In this document: in pieces, positions 23,312 to 29,336 of the stretch
How the letters are laid out: each line of letters opens with the position of its first letter
Position numbering within the stretch: position 1 is the first letter of the stretch
Origin: Candidatus Gastranaerophilales bacterium
Lineage (GTDB): Bacteria; Cyanobacteriota; Vampirovibrionia; Gastranaerophilales; Gastranaerophilaceae
DNA length: 29,336 nt
NCBI GenBank assembly: GCA_900552525.1
Contig: UNSK01000025.1
Coordinates: forward strand, 1 to 29,336
Reading direction: 5' to 3'
Translations under genes and position numbers: made by a program
The notes under the pieces: model-generated
The model's database searches: none
What the model saw: only the letters and a program-made list of their open reading frames with translations
What the model was told of the DNA's origin: nothing

Positions 23312-23350
23312 ATAAAACAAAATCGGGCGGATGAAAATTCATCCGCCCGA
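23312..23350 (-). terminator. Rho-independent terminator of fusA
   Basis: On the minus strand, a 13-bp perfect stem (arms 23338-23350 and 23323-23335, core CGGGCGGATGAA) with a 2-nt spacer is followed by TTTTGTTTT (about 23314-23322). It begins 19 nt after the fusA stop. The T tract ends about 10 nt before the phosphopantetheinyl transferase ATG. Confidence 0.92.
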
Positions 23351-23368
23351 CTCATTATAAATCTCTAA

Positions 23369-25456
23369 CTACTTAGAAGCGCCTGATTTCTCGATAATTT
23401 CTTTTTCGATATTTGCAGGAACTTGTTCGTATTTTTGGAATTCCATAGAGAATGTACCACGTCCTTGAGTATTTGATCTCAAGTCAGTAGCATAACCAAA
23501 CATGTTAGCCAAAGGAACTGTAGCTCTTACGATAACGTTTCCTGTATTACCTACAGGTTCCTGACCTTCTACACGGCCTCTTCTTCTTGAAATATCACCA
23601 ATGATTGTACCTGTAAATTCATCAGGAATTTCGATTTCAACCTTCATCATAGGTTCAAGAATACAAGGTTGAGCTTTCTTAGTACCATCCTTAATAGCCA
23701 TTGAACCGGCGATTTTGAATGCCATTTCAGAAGAGTCAACTTCGTGGTATGAACCATCATAAAGTTCAACCTTAACATCAATCATAGGATATCCAGCTAA
23801 GATACCGCCTTCAAGAGCTTCTTCCATACCTTTTCTTGCAGGTTCGATGTATTCCTTAGGAATAGCACCACCGACGATTTTGTTTTCAAATACAAATCCT
23901 GCGTTTTCTTCTGCTGGAGAAATTCTAATTTTAACGTGTCCGTATTGACCTTTACCACCTGACTGACGAACAAATTTAGAATCTTGATCAGCGTTTCCTC
24001 TGATTGTTTCTCTGTAAGCAACCTGAGGTTTACCGATATTTGCTTCTACTTTGAATTCTCTTAACATACGGTCAACGATAATATCAAGGTGAAGTTCACC
24101 CATACCAGAGATAATTGTTTGACCTGTTTCAGAATCAGATTTAACTCTGAATGATGGATCTTCTTCAGCAAGTTTCTGAAGAGCGATACCCATTTTATCC
24201 TGGTCAGCTTTTGTTTTTGGTTCAATCGCAACAGAGATAACCGGTTCAGGGAAAGTCATTCTTTCTAAGATGATAGGAGCCTTTTCGTCGCAAAGAGTAT
24301 CACCTGTTGTTGTATCTTTCAAACCAACTGCTGCACAGATGTCACCAGCGTAAACTTCATTTTCTTCAAGACGTTGGTCTGCATACATACGAACTAATCT
24401 TGAAATACGTTCTTTCTTTCCGTTAGTTGAGTTAAGAACGTAAGAACCTGAAGTAATAACACCAGAGTAAACTCTTAGGAATGTCAAACGTCCCACAAAT
24501 GGGTCTGTCATAACTTTGAATGACAATGCTGAGAATGGTTCATCATCAGAAGAATGTCTTTCTGTCTTAGTACCGTCTTCTAATTCACCTTCGATTGCCT
24601 TAACATCAACCGGAGATGGCATATAGTCAACTACGTTGTTAAGAAGAAGTTGAACACCTTTATTTTTGAATGCTGTACCACAGCATACAGGAACAATTTT
24701 GTTATCACAAACAGCTTTTCTCAAAGCAGCCTTTAATTCGTCTACAGTGATTGAATCAGGATCTTCAAAGAATTTTTCCATCAAAGCATCGTCTTCTGAA
24801 GCAATAGCTTCAACCATTGCATCGTGATATTCTTTAGCTTTTTCAGCCATATCGGCAGGAATATCTTCTTCCCTGATATCTGTACCTAAGTCATTTGTAT
24901 AGATTTCAGCTTTCATTGTCATAAGGTCAATCAAGCCTGTAAATTTATCTTCAGCACCGATAGGAAGCTGGATAGGAACAGCATTAGCACCTAATCTGTT
25001 TTTAATCTGATCAACTACTCTGTAGAAATCAGCACCAGTTCTGTCCATTTTGTTAACGAAAACCATTCTAGGTACTTCGTATCTGTTAGCTTGCCTCCAA
25101 ACTGTTTCTGATTGAGATTGAACACCGCCTACTGCACAGAATACAGCAACAACACCGTCCAATACACGTAATGAACGTTCTACTTCAATAGTGAAGTCAA
25201 CGTGGCCCGGGGTGTCAATAATGTTAATCTGGTGTCCTTTCCATTCTGCTGTTACAGCTGCAGATTGGATTGTAATACCTCTTTCTTTTTCTTGTTCCAT
25301 AAAGTCAGTTACAGCTGCACCGTCGTGAGTTTCACCAATTTTATGTGTTTTTCCTGTATAGAACAGGATACGCTCAGTTGTAGTGGTTTTACCTGCATCG
25401 ATGTGAGCAGCAATACCAATATTTCTGATCTTTTCTAATGGAGTTTTTCTAGCCAT
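23369..25456 (-). CDS. fusA: Translation elongation factor G
   Basis: 695 residues, standard length. GTPase drives mRNA-tRNA translocation and, with RRF, ribosome recycling. G1 is AHIDAGKT (17-24), G3 DTPGH near 81-85 and G4 NKMD near 135-138. The [11 protein letters not shown] switch I is intact. Domains II to V are complete, with [12 protein letters not shown] and the C-terminal [21 protein letters not shown] precedes the ATG by about 10 nt. It stands alone rather than in the rpsL-rpsG-fusA-tuf string. A candidate promoter, TTGTAC-N17-GACAAT (25514-25542), lies about 60 nt upstream of the start. A strong terminator follows. Secure identity. Confidence 0.98.
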   Translation of the reverse strand: MARKTPLEKIRNIGIAAHIDAGKTTTTERILFYTGKTHKIGETHDGAAVTDFMEQEKERGITIQSAAVTAEWKGHQINIIDTPGHVDFTIEVERSLRVLDGVVAVFCAVGGVQSQSETVWRQANRYEVPRMVFVNKMDRTGADFYRVVDQIKNRLGANAVPIQLPIGAEDKFTGLIDLMTMKAEIYTNDLGTDIREEDIPADMAEKAKEYHDAMVEAIASEDDALMEKFFEDPDSITVDELKAALRKAVCDNKIVPVCCGTAFKNKGVQLLLNNVVDYMPSPVDVKAIEGELEDGTKTERHSSDDEPFSALSFKVMTDPFVGRLTFLRVYSGVITSGSYVLNSTNGKKERISRLVRMYADQRLEENEVYAGDICAAVGLKDTTTGDTLCDEKAPIILERMTFPEPVISVAIEPKTKADQDKMGIALQKLAEEDPSFRVKSDSETGQTIISGMGELHLDIIVDRMLREFKVEANIGKPQVAYRETIRGNADQDSKFVRQSGGKGQYGHVKIRISPAEENAGFVFENKIVGGAIPKEYIEPARKGMEEALEGGILAGYPMIDVKVELYDGSYHEVDSSEMAFKIAGSMAIKDGTKKAQPCILEPMMKVEIEIPDEFTGTIIGDISRRRGRVEGQEPVGNTGNVIVRATVPLANMFGYATDLRSNTQGRGTFSMEFQKYEQVPANIEKEIIEKSGASK

Positions 25457-25616
25457 TTTCTTAGTTTCCTTATATTTTACTACTACGATTTACTGTGATT
25501 ACCAGTTAAATTTATTGTCACATAAACATATTTTCTGTACAAGGTGGTACGGATTTTGTCACCTGTAAGACTGCGAGAAAAGCTTCAGCTAGTCTGAAAA
25601 ACTCCACATCCCTGAA

Positions 25617-25642
25617 TGTAACATTTTAAACAAAATGTTACA
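25617..25642 (+). repeat. Left member of paired dyad sites (inverted pair)
   Basis: A perfect 11-bp dyad: TGTAACATTTT, 4-nt centre AAAC, AAAATGTTACA. Bases 25622-25641 are the exact reverse complement of 25763-25782. With the right-hand site it forms a 20-bp inverted pair enclosing 121 bp. Confidence 0.85.
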
Positions 25643-25761
25643 TTATATTTGTATTGACGGCATAAATAGCTAAAACTTTAGAGTTAACCGATAAATCGTT
25701 ACAAAAGTTTACAATGTATTTTCGTAAAAATAATGCTTAAATACCGCTCTATCATTGCTGT

Positions 25762-25787
25762 CGTAACATTTTGTTTAAAATGATATG
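25762..25787 (-). repeat. Right member of paired dyad sites (inverted pair)
   Basis: GTAACATTTTGTTTAAAATG (25763-25782) is the reverse complement of the left site, so the asymmetric centre reads GTTT here and AAAC there. Over 26 aligned bases the two sites match at 22. It ends 26 nt before the EF-hand ATG and covers a possible -10 (TAAAAT). Confidence 0.85.
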
Positions 25788-25812
25788 TAAAATAAGAAAA
25801 AGGAGTTATAAA

Positions 25813-27879
25813 ATGAGCGGATTTAGCGGTATCAACCAGTTTGGCAGTTTAACAACACAATCAGGCCAAAGATTGACATTTAAAGATTTTGACAAAGACG
25901 GCGATGGAACAATTACTCAAGATGAATATGATACGGTTATGAAAGAAATGAAGCTTGATGCTGTCGAATTGTCTGGTGTTGATAAAAATGGCGACAAAGT
26001 CGTATCCGAAGATGAATTCGCAGAATGGGAACAAAAAACTGAAATGCAAGCTGCTGTTAATAATATGGCAGGAACGATAAGCAAGGATTTCTCCGGAAAG
26101 ACTTCCTCCCTGAGTGAAGTTAGTACCGCCTTAAAAGAATATTTTGAAGAATTTGCAGCTTCTTATACGGGGGAGGTATCGGGTATGGCAGAAGCTTTCA
26201 AGACCGCCCTTCCTGCTAAATACGAAGAAATTAAGAGCTCTATTCTTTCTAAAGACCCTAATACGATAAAATCTAATGTCCTTGATGAAATCTATACCGA
26301 TTTAACAGAACCAAAAGGCGATGGCAGAGCTGAGGTAGAAGCAATGCCTGCTGCTACAGCTAAACGTATTGCCAAAGAATTAGAAGCCGAAGCTGATAAG
26401 TTTATAAAAGGATATAATGGAGAAAATCTGCAAACAGATTTAAAAGCTCATCTGGAAGAATATATGAATAAGTCTGATGCAGAAAAGCTGAAAGATGCCG
26501 CAGCCAAGTTCAACGCCAGCGCAGCTTCTTTCGGAGCCATGATTGATAACGGTGCGGATTTAACCAAACTGAAAGAATATGCAAAAGAATTTCTTCTTGC
26601 CGCATTAGACAAAGGTGTTACCGTAAAATTAGGCGGAACAACTATTAAAACTGAAGCTGCAATCACGACTGCGCTTAAGAAATTCTCTGACGGCGATGAA
26701 TTAAAAGCTGCTATGGAAGAAGTTATTGCAGAGCTTAATACTGAGACATTAAAAAATACTCTAATCAAAGAAGAAGAAATTAAAGCTCAGGAAGCTGCTG
26801 ATAAAGCCTTCACAGATATTAAGGGTGATGCTTATAAAGTTGATGCCAGTTTGATTGATTATTCTTCTATAGATGGATACTTCAATAATGGAGAAATATA
26901 TGAACGCGGCAAAGGTTGGGGCGGTTCAAGAGATAAGGCTTATGCAAAAGGTCAAGAAGTACTCAGCAGTGATACATTAAAGAACCAAATGAAGGCACAA
27001 ATTACGTCTATGCTTGAAGCTAAGGGCATTTCTTTTGATAAAATTGCAAACATTTTTGAAAACATTTATAACCAATCTATATCAGATACTCTTAATGCAG
27101 ACGGTATGATTACCGGAAGAGGTGCAAGAGGACTGAGCAAAAAGGGTAAAGCTTATATTAACATAAAAAATATGGTAGATTCTTTTGTTAATACATTCAA
27201 TACAAATATTGCAAAAGCAATTAATGAAATGAATGCATCTGATAAAGACATGGATACAATTGATTTAGATTATACACAGGCTGGAAAGGATGAAAACGGA
27301 AATCCTATTACGCAGGATGGTGTTGACATAAGTACATTGTATGCTTCTGGAAACAAACTAACCACAAAGAAAAAAGGAGCAGACTATTACGTTTCATTAG
27401 CTGAAAAAATGATAGACAATATGAAGTCACAGCTGCTTAAAAAAGCAAAAGCCATGTGTGATGCTAATGGTGTAACGTTTGATAATAAAGTTTTTGACAC
27501 AATGTTCAATAACGCAAAATCTGTTGCAATTAATAAAGGTGTAACAGGTGTAAACGCAAAAGGTGCATCTGTAAGCTTTGGGGGTATCGCAGGCGGAACC
27601 GGCGCAGGTGTTGCCGGAGGTGTAGCACATGCTGCAATTACAGTTGCTGCTGCTAAGGCAGGAGGACTTGCCGGATCTTTCGGAGGACCTGTTGGTATTG
27701 CAATAGGTGCCGGAATTGGAGCTATTGTAGGCGGCATAGCTTCCCTCTTCGGTTCAGGAAACCACTCATCCTGCACTCTTGACACAAAAACTCTTCTTGA
27801 TACACTCACAAACGAGTTTAAAACTAATTATACAGCCTGGGTTGAAGCAGAAGCGGCTGAAGCAAAGAATAAGAAATAA
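25813..27879 (+). CDS. EF-hand protein with C-terminal glycine-zipper segment
   Basis: 688 residues. The start is ATG 25813 because AAAAAGGAG is correctly spaced; an in-frame TTG at 25771 lies inside the upstream repeat and is rejected. Two EF-hand calcium loops are near the N-terminus: canonical D27-x-D29-x-D31-G...E38 and a second D57-E68 with Lys in place of Gly at position 6. A long helical, alanine/lysine/glutamate-rich body follows (about 75-580). A Gly/Ala-rich hydrophobic segment at about 585-660 (GGIAGGTGAGVAGG, then GGPVGIAIGAGIGAIVGGIA) resembles glycine-zipper membrane-inserting regions. There is no signal peptide, so export, if any, is by another route. Similar EF-hand openings occur in unstudied gut Melainabacteria proteins (recollection). 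Function unknown; it may be phase-controlled. Confidence 0.87.
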   Translation: MSGFSGINQFGSLTTQSGQRLTFKDFDKDGDGTITQDEYDTVMKEMKLDAVELSGVDKNGDKVVSEDEFAEWEQKTEMQAAVNNMAGTISKDFSGKTSSLSEVSTALKEYFEEFAASYTGEVSGMAEAFKTALPAKYEEIKSSILSKDPNTIKSNVLDEIYTDLTEPKGDGRAEVEAMPAATAKRIAKELEAEADKFIKGYNGENLQTDLKAHLEEYMNKSDAEKLKDAAAKFNASAASFGAMIDNGADLTKLKEYAKEFLLAALDKGVTVKLGGTTIKTEAAITTALKKFSDGDELKAAMEEVIAELNTETLKNTLIKEEEIKAQEAADKAFTDIKGDAYKVDASLIDYSSIDGYFNNGEIYERGKGWGGSRDKAYAKGQEVLSSDTLKNQMKAQITSMLEAKGISFDKIANIFENIYNQSISDTLNADGMITGRGARGLSKKGKAYINIKNMVDSFVNTFNTNIAKAINEMNASDKDMDTIDLDYTQAGKDENGNPITQDGVDISTLYASGNKLTTKKKGADYYVSLAEKMIDNMKSQLLKKAKAMCDANGVTFDNKVFDTMFNNAKSVAINKGVTGVNAKGASVSFGGIAGGTGAGVAGGVAHAAITVAAAKAGGLAGSFGGPVGIAIGAGIGAIVGGIASLFGSGNHSSCTLDTKTLLDTLTNEFKTNYTAWVEAEAAEAKNKK

Positions 27880-27882
27880 AGA

Positions 27883-27918
27883 AAAAAAGGCGGAACGCAT
27901 ATGCGTTCCGCCTTTTTT
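27883..27918. terminator. Bidirectional Rho-independent terminator
   Basis: A perfect 36-bp palindrome centred on 27900/27901. Six As, then GGCGGAACGCAT and its complement, then six Ts. It serves both the EF-hand gene and the convergent tpiA. Confidence 0.95.
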
Positions 27919-27926
27919 GAATATAT

Positions 27927-28721
27927 TTAAACACTTACTTTCATAGTGTTTGCAATAATTTCATTGAAGCTGTCTGCCTTCAAACTTGCACCGCCAACTA
28001 GTGCACCGTCGATATCTGATTGTGACATTTGCTCTTCAATTGTAGAAGGTTTTACAGAACCGCCGTAAAGAATTCTGATTGCATCACCGGCTTTTTCAGA
28101 AGAAACTTCTTTTACAACGTTTCTAATCATAGCGATTACTCTGTTAGCTTCTACGCTGTCGCAGGTTTTACCTGTTCCGATAGCCCAGATTGGTTCATAG
28201 GCGATAACTGATTTAGCCACTTCTTCTTCGCTTAAACCGTTCAATGCTGCACGAATTTGAGTTGCGATGTGCTGGTCTGTTACACCGGCTTCTCTTTGTT
28301 CAAGAGTTTCACCGCAGCAGATAATTGGAATTAAACCGCCTGCTAAAATAGCTTTTGCTTTTTTATTAATCATTTCATCTGTTTCAGAGAAGTATTGTCT
28401 TCTTTCGCTGTGTCCGATGATTACATAAGAGCAGCCAGCATCAGCTAACATTTCAACAGAAACTTCACCGGTGAAAGCACCTGACTTTTCCCAGTGGCAG
28501 TTTTGACCTGCAATAGCAATTTTATCACCGCCGCATCCGCAGTTGCATCTTTCTGTTTCTACAACATTTAATGAAGTAAATACAGGTGCAATAACTACTG
28601 TTGGTAATTGCTGAGCTGTGAAATCTTTTGTAAAGCTCTTTATACCTTCAAACAAAGCTTTTGCATCAGCTTGAAGTAAATTCATTTTCCAGTTTCCCGC
28701 AATAATTGGTTTTCTTGACAT
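27927..28721 (-). CDS. tpiA: Triosephosphate isomerase with an inserted cysteine cluster
   Basis: 264 residues. Interconverts dihydroxyacetone phosphate and glyceraldehyde 3-phosphate. The catalytic Lys12 is in GNWKMN, His104 in IIGHSERR and Glu176 in AYEPIWAIGTG; the phosphate-binding loop ILYGGSVKPS is intact, so it should be active. The odd part is residues 56-66, TERCNCGCGGD (C59, C61, C63), inserted before the strand leading to AGQNCHW (C73); most TPIs have a shorter, cysteine-poor loop there. AAGGAG precedes the ATG. It lies downstream of a small gene and flagellin on the same strand and ends at a shared terminator. Identity is secure. Confidence 0.97.
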   Translation of the reverse strand: MSRKPIIAGNWKMNLLQADAKALFEGIKSFTKDFTAQQLPTVVIAPVFTSLNVVETERCNCGCGGDKIAIAGQNCHWEKSGAFTGEVSVEMLADAGCSYVIIGHSERRQYFSETDEMINKKAKAILAGGLIPIICCGETLEQREAGVTDQHIATQIRAALNGLSEEEVAKSVIAYEPIWAIGTGKTCDSVEANRVIAMIRNVVKEVSSEKAGDAIRILYGGSVKPSTIEEQMSQSDIDGALVGGASLKADSFNEIIANTMKVSV

Positions 28722-28779
28722 AATTATTCTCCTTCTTTATACACCCGAATTGTAGAATAAAAAAGGTTTAAAATCAATC

Positions 28780-29109
28780 TTAAGCCGATATTGATGTGCT
28801 TATGCCTTCCATTATATTGTAGAAATCTTCTTTAGGCAGTGTAGACATAGTTTTCATTGCATAGGATAAAATACTGACCTTGTCATACCATCTTCTGGAA
28901 TTTGAAATTTTATAAAGTCCGAGAACTCTGTCAATTCCAATACTTACTTCCTGATTTTCATCATCATCTTCTTCATGCATTTCTTTTATCTGCTTAACAA
29001 CATTAGTAAGATCTCTTGATAAAGCTCTTCTTCTTTCTTCATCCATGTCTTTCAGCAATGACAATGCTCTTTCAGTATGTTCATTTGAATCGTACCAGCG
29101 TCTGTTCAT
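28780..29109 (-). CDS. Small protein with duplicated RRWYD motif
   Basis: 109 residues from the ATG at 29109, whose SD GGGAGAGGA is well placed; an in-frame TTG at 29124 would contain the SD. The motif RRWYD occurs at 3-7 and 72-76, each followed by a similar helix (RALSLLKDM and YAMKTMSTL), indicating an internal duplication around an acidic linker (HEEDDDENQE). No signal peptide or membrane helix. It has its own promoter and lies between flagellin and tpiA. A flagellar accessory role is possible from position only. Confidence 0.8.
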   Translation of the reverse strand: MNRRWYDSNEHTERALSLLKDMDEERRRALSRDLTNVVKQIKEMHEEDDDENQEVSIGIDRVLGLYKISNSRRWYDKVSILSYAMKTMSTLPKEDFYNIMEGISTSISA

Positions 29110-29135
29110 CAAATCCTCTCCCAATACACATTTTA

Positions 29136-29163
29136 ATTATATTCGAACACTGGCAATATGCAA
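29136..29163 (-). promoter_or_regulatory. Candidate promoter of the RRWYD gene
   Basis: On the minus strand TTGCAT (29158-29163) and a perfect TATAAT (29136-29141) are 16 nt apart, 26 nt upstream of the ATG at 29109. Confidence 0.6.
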
Positions 29164-29190
29164 TCATACATTTGGTTGAACCGGCTAAAT

Positions 29191-29336
29191 TTAAGAATTA
29201 ATACTGCCCAGTAATCCAATAACATTTTGTGCTTTAAGGTTTCTAGAAGAAGCTAAAAGAGTGGCAGATGCCTGCTGTAAAATCTGGTAACGGATGTAAT
29301 TTGAGGACTCCTCTGCTATATCGGCATCTCGCATTG
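29191..29336 (-). CDS. fliC: Flagellin, C-terminal end only (cut by window edge)
   Basis: 48 codons are readable before the stop at 29191-29193. The reading MRDADIAEESSNYIRYQILQ, then ASATLLASSRNLKAQNVIGL, ending GSINS, is the conserved flagellin D0 C-terminal helix (compare RI.DADMAEE...YT..QILQQAG.AMLAQANQ.PQNVLSLL). Flagellin is the filament subunit exported through the flagellar type III apparatus. The rest of the gene lies beyond base 29336. No clear terminator is seen in the 81 nt before the next gene. With motA and motB it shows the organism is genetically equipped for swimming. Confidence 0.93.
   Translation of the reverse strand, partial: MRDADIAEESSNYIRYQILQQASATLLASSRNLKAQNVIGLLGSINS

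Larger units (their letters stand above)
25457..25812. promoter_or_regulatory. 356-nt divergent intergenic region between fusA and the EF-hand gene
   Basis: No ORF or known RNA was found. It holds a candidate minus-strand fusA promoter (TTGTAC 25537-25542, GACAAT 25514-25519, 17-nt spacing). It also holds the paired dyad sites at 25617-25642 and 25762-25787. Between those sites is a plus-strand TTGACG (25654-25659) with TTTAGA at 25677-25682, spaced 17 nt. A TAAAAT hexamer (25776-25781) lies inside the right site. The segment 25543-25610 contains loose complementarity (AGACT/AGTCT) but no convincing fold. Confidence 0.5.

Noticed and set aside
23797..24021. Open frame overlapping fusA on the same strand in another frame
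   Set aside because: The full-length EF-G frame is intact through this region, so this is a shadow of its codon use.
25543..25616. Possible riboswitch or small RNA upstream of fusA
   Set aside because: Only short, scattered complementarity (AGACT/AGTCT, GGTG/CACC); no match to a known class and no terminator.
25771..25812. TTG start giving 14 extra residues on the EF-hand protein
   Set aside because: It lies inside the inverted repeat and has no SD; the ATG at 25813 has a strong AAAAAGGAG.
1..29336. CRISPR array, tRNA, rRNA, transposase or prophage
   Set aside because: No regularly spaced repeats, no tRNA-like cloverleaf or T-loop sequence in any gap, and no mobile-element proteins on either strand.

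Overview
The window is an AT-rich chromosomal segment of a motile, Gram-negative-type bacterium. It carries a secretin (so an outer membrane), MotA/MotB stator genes, the C-terminal end of a flagellin gene, and a type IV pilus/type II secretion-like ATPase and platform. Several lineage-type hypothetical proteins recall the gut cyanobacterial sister group Gastranaerophilales/Vampirovibrionia ('Melainabacteria'). That taxonomic placement is an inference from gene content and remembered protein styles, not a search result. No tRNA, rRNA, CRISPR array, transposase or prophage gene was found.

Layout. Positions 1-1040 (minus) hold the 5' part of pgk. From 1178 to 11365 the plus strand carries a uridine kinase-like protein, queD, uppP, deoC, a SPASM radical SAM protein, a 710-residue unknown, motA, motB, an unknown protein translationally coupled to motB, and an acidic/HEAT-like unknown. 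A strong bidirectional terminator at 11386-11414 closes this block. On the minus strand, 12804 to 11428 is a compact zinc-type anti-sigma / ECF sigma / Spy-like periplasmic operon with a candidate autoregulated promoter. The minus-strand block 19975 to 12989 encodes a PilP/GspC-like protein, a secretin, a PilB/GspE ATPase, a PilC/GspF platform protein, a small unknown and a short-chain dehydrogenase, ending at a terminator near 12861-12889. A lipoprotein (minus) and a TPR membrane protein (plus) diverge around 20762-20873. Then come a 55-residue small protein, a phosphopantetheinyl transferase and fusA (all minus), an EF-hand/glycine-zipper protein (plus), tpiA, a small duplicated-motif protein and the flagellin end (all minus).

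How it fits together. pgk and tpiA serve glycolysis, deoC feeds deoxyribose carbon into it, queD makes a 7-deazapurine precursor, and uppP recycles the lipid carrier for cell-wall synthesis. MotA/B and flagellin give motility, and the secretin/ATPase/platform set gives a pilus or secretion machine. The sigma/anti-sigma/Spy operon looks like an envelope or metal stress sensor.

The most unusual signal is upstream of the EF-hand protein (25617-25787). Two closely matching dyad-symmetric sites with a 20-bp perfect inverted match flank about 120 bp holding a possible promoter. This is the arrangement of a phase-variable invertible switch, although paired operators are an alternative. Other leads are a G-quadruplex-type tract serving as the queD ribosome-binding region, and a possible pseudoknot in the deoC leader.
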